Shown here one piece after another: positions 6,234-9,770 of a stretch of DNA of 9,770 nt. The stretch is from an uncultured Clostridia bacterium (GTDB lineage: Bacteria > Bacillota > Clostridia > TANB77 > CAG-508). Positions within the stretch are counted from its first letter, which is position 1; each line of letters opens with the position of its first letter. A program made the position numbers and the translations under genes. The notes beneath the pieces are model-generated. The model saw nothing but the letters and a program-made list of their open reading frames with translations, had not been told where the DNA came from and did not search any database. Where the stretch lies: NCBI GenBank assembly GCA_947595555.1, contig CANQES010000054.1, positions 1 through 9,770 on the forward strand, in the 5' to 3' direction.

Positions 6234-7930
6234 TTATTTATGATATTTCCATTTCATAGAATATTTTTCTTGCTCTTTTTCTCTTTTAGTAGAAACATAA
6301 GTAGGGCGATATTCTCGCTTCCAGATAGGGTTTAGTAAATATCCATTACCTTTTGAGTTGCTGGCAGGAGCAAATGGTGTAGTATAAGAAACACCAAAAG
6401 ACCTAAGACTACATACTAAACTTATATAAACAAATAAACCTAAGCTAATGCCCAAAAATCCAGACATAAATCCTAATAAAACAAAAGCAAAGCGGAAATA
6501 GCGTAAATGGAATCCAAATGTATAATCTGGAATGGTAAAAGAAGCAATACCAGTAATAGCTACAATAATAATAAGAATTGGACTTACAATACCAGCACTA
6601 ACAGCAGCTTCTCCAATTACTAGAGCTCCAACAATTCCGGATAGTAGAGCCAATAGCTGTAGGAACTCTTAAAACAGCTTCACGGATTAATTCAAAAGAA
6701 AATTCCATAAGTAAAATCTCTATAATAATAGGAAAAGGTACATTTTCACGAGATGCTAAAATAGAATAGAGTAGGCCAGTTGGCAGTATTTCTTGATGAT
6801 AGCTTGTAATAGCAACATATAATCCAGGTAATAATAAAGTAATAAATGCAGCAATAAAGCGAAGAACTCTTAAAAAGTTAGCAAAATTGACCTTTAAATT
6901 AGTGTCTTCTGATGAAGTTAAAAAATCAATTAAAATTGCAGGCATAATAATTCCATAAGGTGTACCATTTACAATAACAACAACTCTACCTTTTAATAAA
7001 TATTTAACCGCTTTATCTGGCCTTTCTGTTGCCATCATTTGAGGGATTCCAAGTGCATTTGAATCAGCAATTAATTGTTCCAATTCCCCAGCTGACAATA
7101 AAGAGTCAATTTCCAAGTTGTTTAAACGATATTTGACTTCATTAACTAAATCAGAATTTGTAATATTTTCCATATAACAAATAGCGCATTTTGTTTTTGT
7201 AATCTTACCAACTTCAACATTTTCAATAATTAAATCCTCATTATTTACAATTCTTCGAATTAAAGAAGTATTAGTCCTAATATTTTCTACAAAAGCCTCG
7301 TGAGGTCCCTTAATGACAACTTCATTATTTGGAGTATCTACACTTCTTTGTTTAAATCCTTTAACCTCAATATCAAAAGCTAGGTTCAATGTGTCTACAA
7401 ATAAAGTACAATTACCGTGCATTAATTCCACTAGCAACTTGCTCAAAATCTGTGACTTCTTCTACGGCATTTTGAGGCATTAAGCATCCTAATATATAAT
7501 TTGGTAAATCAAATTTTTTAACCTTTCTAACAGTAATATTGTTAGCTACTGCCTCTGAAACTACTTTACTTTGAGTTCCATCAAATAAGTTATTTTTGTT
7601 ACGCAACATCAAAGGTTCTAAAACAAATTGATTTAATATTTGAGAATCTACCATGCCATCAATATACGCAATAAAAGCATTGTATTGCTTTCCTCTAGCA
7701 TTGATAGTGAATTCTCTTAATATTACATCACTATTAATGAGAAGATTATATTTTGTTCTCATATATTCTATATTAACATTAAGACTAGGAAATATTTTTT
7801 CCTTTTCCTTTGGCTTTGTAATGTCAATATTTTGCTTATCAGTATTTTTTGTATTTTCAGGCAAACTGAAACTGTAATCTACAGGTGGATGATATCCAAA
7901 TACAGATTGAAATAAATTTTTTAAATTCAT
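6234..7930 (-). CDS. gerAA: Germinant receptor A subunit (GerAA), split by two +1 frameshifts at CGG codons
   Basis: The reading frame needs two +1 shifts: 7930-7418, then 7416-6640, then 6638-6234, giving 564 residues. The N-terminal soluble domain (residues 50-340) includes NSDVILREFTINARGKQYNA, the DFEQVASGINA/GNCTLFVDTL block across shift 1 (after residue 171), and ALGIPQMMATERPDKAV at about 292-308. The membrane part has helices at about 356-375 and 397-417, the LRVPTAIGSTI/GIVGALVIGEAAVSAG block across shift 2 (after residue 430), and helices at about 447-467 and 480-505. Both joins recreate the family consensus without gap or extra residue, and no other damage is seen. Start: the ATG at 7930-7928 with GGAG at 7940-7937; an in-frame TTG at 7942 is too close to the ribosome site. 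It is either expressed by frameshifting, a very recent pseudogene, or mis-sequenced. Confidence 0.88.
6636..6642 (-). other. +1 frameshift site 2 in gerAA (ATC-C-GGA)
   Basis: The minus strand reads ACT ATC CGG AAT TGT TGG in the incoming frame and runs to a stop 13 codons on. Skipping the C opposite 6639 gives ATC GGA ATT GTT GGA, encoding I-G-I-V-G-A-L-V-I-G-E-A-A, the conserved GerAA block. Without the shift the last two membrane helices are lost. Confidence 0.85.
7412..7420 (-). other. +1 frameshift site 1 in gerAA (GCA-C-GGT, followed by stop)
   Basis: The minus strand reads AAT GCA CGG TAA in the incoming frame, so a stop follows the CGG directly. Skipping the C opposite 7417 gives GCA GGT AAT TGT ACT, encoding A-G-N-C-T-L-F-V-D-T, the conserved continuation of GerAA. 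No obvious Shine-Dalgarno-like stimulator lies just upstream. Confidence 0.85.
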
Positions 7931-7955
7931 AATTTTCTCCAAAATTAGTTTTTAT

Positions 7956-7985
7956 TAGTATGTCAAAAAAAATATAAAATATACT
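7956..7985 (-). promoter_or_regulatory. Sigma-G-like (forespore) promoter of the gerA operon
   Basis: On the minus strand a -35-like AGTATA (7985-7980) is followed after 17 bases by CATACTA (7962-7956), an exact match to the CATNNTA -10 element of sigma-F/sigma-G promoters. The expected start of transcription is near 7949, about 20 bases before the gerAA start. GerA-type operons are known to be made in the forespore under sigma-G. The -35 lies inside the left copy of the direct repeat flanking the palindromic element. Confidence 0.72.
7976..7985 (+). repeat. Left copy of 10-base direct repeat, putative target-site duplication
   Basis: AAAATATACT here equals 8392-8401 and abuts the palindromic element. 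The A+T richness makes chance possible, but the position on both sides of the element's ends favours a target-site duplication. Confidence 0.5.
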
Positions 7986-8391
7986 ATTGTGTTTCGGATT
8001 TTTGCATCATGCAATACACTAGACATTAAAAGATGTATCTTGTTCATTTAGCTCAAAAAGAACTTGTAACTTAAAAAAATGCGCCTCTTTCACGAAGAAA
8101 ATAACTTATTTATCTATTTTGAATAAATTATTTGTGTTACTGGAGTAAGTTTAAGAATTCTTAAATCATTTTATGGAAAGTGTTCAATTTTACATTGGAA
8201 GGGTGCCATAAAATGATTTTAGAATTCTTTTACTTATAGAGGAAGCCAAAGAATTTATGAAAAATCGATAAATAAGTTATTTCTCGTGAACATCCCTCAT
8301 TTTTTTAATAACAAGTTCTATTTTTCTCTAAATTCAAGCAATACATCTTTTAATGTCTAGTGTATTGCATGATGCAAAAAAATGAAACTCA
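7986..8391. mobile_element. 406-bp palindromic MITE-like element
   Basis: The element is an imperfect palindrome over its whole length and fills most of the 541-base gap between the divergent gerAA and transglutaminase genes. Pairing arms include a perfect 40-bp inverted repeat (7999-8038 with 8341-8380), a perfect 14-bp match (8101-8114 with 8267-8280), and a 24-base arm with one mismatch (8153-8176 with 8206-8229) closing a 29-base loop (8177-8205). Outside the 40-bp repeats, similarity continues to TGTGTTTC (7988-7995) against GAAACTCA (8384-8391). It has no sizeable reading frame. A fold-back, non-coding element with flanking 10-bp direct repeats fits a miniature inverted-repeat transposable element mobilised in trans; a 10-bp duplication would suit an IS4/IS231-like transposase, but the family is not identifiable from the termini. 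Confidence 0.75.
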
Positions 8392-8401
8392 AAAATATAC
8401 T
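8392..8401 (+). repeat. Right copy of 10-base direct repeat, putative target-site duplication
   Basis: AAAATATACT is identical to 7976-7985. It lies five bases before the -35 box of the transglutaminase gene promoter. Confidence 0.5.
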
Positions 8402-8405
8402 TATA

Positions 8406-8434
8406 TTGATTTTTTTTTATTTATATGATAAAAT
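8406..8434 (+). promoter_or_regulatory. Sigma-A promoter for the transglutaminase-like gene
   Basis: TTGATT at 8406-8411 is separated by exactly 17 bases from TAAAAT at 8429-8434. A TG at 8426-8427 makes an extended -10. Transcription would start near 8441, leaving a leader of about 30 bases with AAGGAG at 8461-8466. Confidence 0.7.
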
Positions 8435-8471
8435 AAATTTATGTTAAACAAAAAAGTACGAAGGAGAAAAT

Positions 8472-9677
8472 ATGAAAAGTAGAGTATCAACAGCAATAAT
8501 GTCAATAGTTATTATACTAATCATTATTGTAATAATTTTATTTGGAATAATCTTATGGAATGAAGTTACAAGGGCAGAAGCATCAATTATACAAGAAGGT
8601 ATGCAAACTGTTATCCCAGAAGATGTACAAGCTGATATTATAGAAGACGTGCAGACAGCTATTTCAGAAGAACAACCGAATAATAATATTACAGAGAAAA
8701 GTAATACTATTATGGAAGAAGAAATTAAGACACCAGAAATTTTATCAAATCCATTTGAAGATATACGCAATGGAAGTAGCAAAAAAGAAGACATAAATTA
8801 TGATGGGATAACAATTAACAAATTTTTCTATAATCAATTAGAAGAAGAAGCAAAAATAATTTATAAAGCTTTTGAAGCAAATAAAGAAAATATGAAAACA
8901 GGTACATATAAAATAGAACTAGGAAATTTATTTACTGATGTTTTAGAAAAAGATAACGGACAAGACCAATTAGGAAAATACTATCAATCTGCTATTGAAG
9001 CCTATATGTATGATAATCCAGATGTATTTTATTTAAGTCCTAATAAAATGTATTTAAACATTGAAAAAACGACTAGAATGACTAATATAACATACTATGT
9101 ATATATTAATAGTGGCACTCAAGCAAATTATTTAGTTGATGAATTTTCTTCAAGAGAACAAATTAACAATGCAATTAGTCAAATCGAACAAGTTAGAGAC
9201 AGAATTTTAGCAAATAAAAAATCTAATACATATGATAATATAAAAATGGTACATGATTATTTAATAGAAAACATGAAATATGATACAACAGTCTCTAAGA
9301 ATAATATTTATAATATTTATGGCTCTATGATAAATGGTGAAGCTGTATGTGAGGGATATGCAAAAAGTTTCAAATATTTAATGGATGCTTTAGACATACC
9401 ATGCACTTTAACAATAGGGGAAGCCACCAATTTAGAAGGTCAAACTGAAAAACATGCTTGGAATTATGTTCAATTAAATGGAACTTGGTATGCAGTAGAC
9501 ACTACATGGGATGATCCTGTATCTGAAAATGGAATGGTAACACAAGTAGCTAAAGTTAGATATCTTTTAAAGGGGTTAAATACTATGCAAAAAGATCATA
9601 AACCTAATGGACGTTTTACAGACGATGGAAAAGTTTTTACTTATCCTACATTGAGTATAGAAGATTATTATATATAA
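8472..9677 (+). CDS. Membrane-anchored transglutaminase-like protein
   Basis: This is a 401-residue protein with one N-terminal membrane helix (about residues 7-28, rich in I/V/L, no cleavage motif evident), an acidic, low-complexity linker (about 34-100), and a C-terminal transglutaminase-like domain (papain fold). The catalytic triad is visible: C293 in GEAVCEGYAKSF, H328 in KHAWNYVQL, and D343 in YAVDTTWDDP. Such domains in bacteria act as cysteine peptidases or cross-linking enzymes; the helix places the domain outside the cell or in the intermembrane space of the forespore. The ATG has AAGGAG six bases upstream. It is divergent from the gerA operon, so a spore-related role is possible, but its promoter looks like sigma-A and the function remains open. 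Confidence 0.85.
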   Translation: MKSRVSTAIMSIVIILIIIVIILFGIILWNEVTRAEASIIQEGMQTVIPEDVQADIIEDVQTAISEEQPNNNITEKSNTIMEEEIKTPEILSNPFEDIRNGSSKKEDINYDGITINKFFYNQLEEEAKIIYKAFEANKENMKTGTYKIELGNLFTDVLEKDNGQDQLGKYYQSAIEAYMYDNPDVFYLSPNKMYLNIEKTTRMTNITYYVYINSGTQANYLVDEFSSREQINNAISQIEQVRDRILANKKSNTYDNIKMVHDYLIENMKYDTTVSKNNIYNIYGSMINGEAVCEGYAKSFKYLMDALDIPCTLTIGEATNLEGQTEKHAWNYVQLNGTWYAVDTTWDDPVSENGMVTQVAKVRYLLKGLNTMQKDHKPNGRFTDDGKVFTYPTLSIEDYYI

Positions 9678-9712
9678 ATGAAGCGAGGATGCAGTATCTT
9701 CGCTTCATCATT
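9678..9712 (+). terminator. Rho-independent-type terminator hairpin after the transglutaminase-like gene
   Basis: ATGAAGCGAGGA (9678-9689) pairs with TCTTCGCTTCAT (9697-9708), 12 pairs with one G-T, closing a 7-base loop. It begins directly after the stop codon. The expected T-tract is missing: after CATT the sequence becomes the start of a group II intron, which appears to have inserted into the T-tract side. Confidence 0.75.
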
Positions 9713-9770
9713 GTACGACAGGCATGTCGTTTAACTAATCGGTGAAAGTCCGTAGTGGAGGTATATATCG
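9713..9770 (+). mobile_element. 5' end of a group IIC intron (continues beyond the window)
   Basis: GTACGACAGGCATGTCGT begins with a near-match to the GUGYG 5' boundary and forms a stem ACGACA/TGTCGT around loop GGCA. It is followed by TCGGTGAAAGTCCG, the GGUGAAAGUCC element of domain I. From memory, the Oceanobacillus iheyensis group IIC intron starts GUGUGCCCGGCAUGGGUG and then has GGGUGAGAGUCCC at the same spacing, so the layout matches. Class IIC introns characteristically insert just 3' of terminator hairpins, exactly the arrangement here. Base 3 is A instead of the consensus G. The reverse transcriptase gene and the 3' end are outside the window, so activity cannot be judged. Confidence 0.75.

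Noticed and set aside
6598..7446. Possibility that the middle gerAA frame is a separate gene starting near 7446
   Set aside because: The residues encoded before the GN at 7416 (SKLLVELMH) do not resemble GerAA, there is no ribosome site, and the upstream frame supplies the conserved DFEQVASGIN block instead. One frameshifted gene explains all three pieces.
7928..7942. TTG at 7942 as the gerAA start
   Set aside because: It lies at and before the GGAG site itself, so it would have no ribosome site; the ATG at 7930 has GGAG six bases upstream.
7986..8391. Riboswitch, T-box or structured regulatory RNA in the long gap
   Set aside because: The whole segment is a symmetrical palindrome with flanking direct repeats, better explained as a MITE; I see no T-box (TGGNACCGCG-like) sequence or known riboswitch core.
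8444..8794. Minus-strand frame opposite the transglutaminase-like gene
   Set aside because: It is a shadow: hydrophobic serine/isoleucine composition mirrors the plus-strand codons and it has no ribosome site. Other antisense frames at 692-883, 1304-1513, 1965-2228, 3171-3386, 6040-6243 and 7653-7877 were rejected likewise.

Overview
The window is about 70% A+T and fits a low-GC, endospore-forming Clostridia-type Firmicute, probably a gut or other uncultured lineage. The evidence is strong GGAGG ribosome sites, frequent TTG starts, heavy AGA/TAT/AAA codon use, a linked secG-rnr pair and a complete gerA-type spore germination operon.

Layout. Positions 1-1155 (+) hold the C-terminal part of an RlmI-like RNA methyltransferase, abutting an RluA-type pseudouridine synthase. 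Positions 1220-3622 (+) hold a sigma-A promoter, secG, a terminator and the RNase R gene rnr. An identical 18-base GGGGCCGTCCCC-type repeat lies at each end of rnr; the downstream copy is the tip of a 19-bp perfect hairpin that covers the rnr stop codon. Positions 3632-7930 (-) hold a germinant-receptor operon transcribed gerAA-gerAB-gerAC, followed by a 59-codon two-helix membrane protein that may be the receptor's D subunit. A sigma-G-like promoter precedes it at 7956-7985. Positions 7986-8391 are a 406-bp imperfect palindrome with 40-bp perfect inverted repeats and a 10-bp direct repeat on either side. It looks like a MITE that landed between two formerly back-to-back promoters. Positions 8406-9708 (+) hold a sigma-A promoter, a membrane-anchored transglutaminase-like protein and its hairpin terminator. 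The window ends 58 bases into what looks like a group IIC intron inserted directly after that terminator.

Most striking observation. gerAA is interrupted by two +1 frameshifts. Each falls exactly at a CGG codon, and in both cases skipping the C (reading GGT or GGA) restores a perfect GerAA sequence. I checked every gene here by eye and these are the only two in-frame CGG codons in the window; CGA, CGC, CGT, AGA and AGG are all used. This suggests CGG is an unassigned or starved codon in this organism, decoded or bypassed by +1 frameshifting. Recent gene decay or assembly error cannot be excluded from one sequence.

How the genes relate. The left part is a housekeeping RNA-modification and decay block with protein export. 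The right part is a sporulation/germination block. Mobile or repeat-derived elements (the rnr-flanking repeats, the palindromic MITE, the group II intron) lie at the intergenic boundaries.
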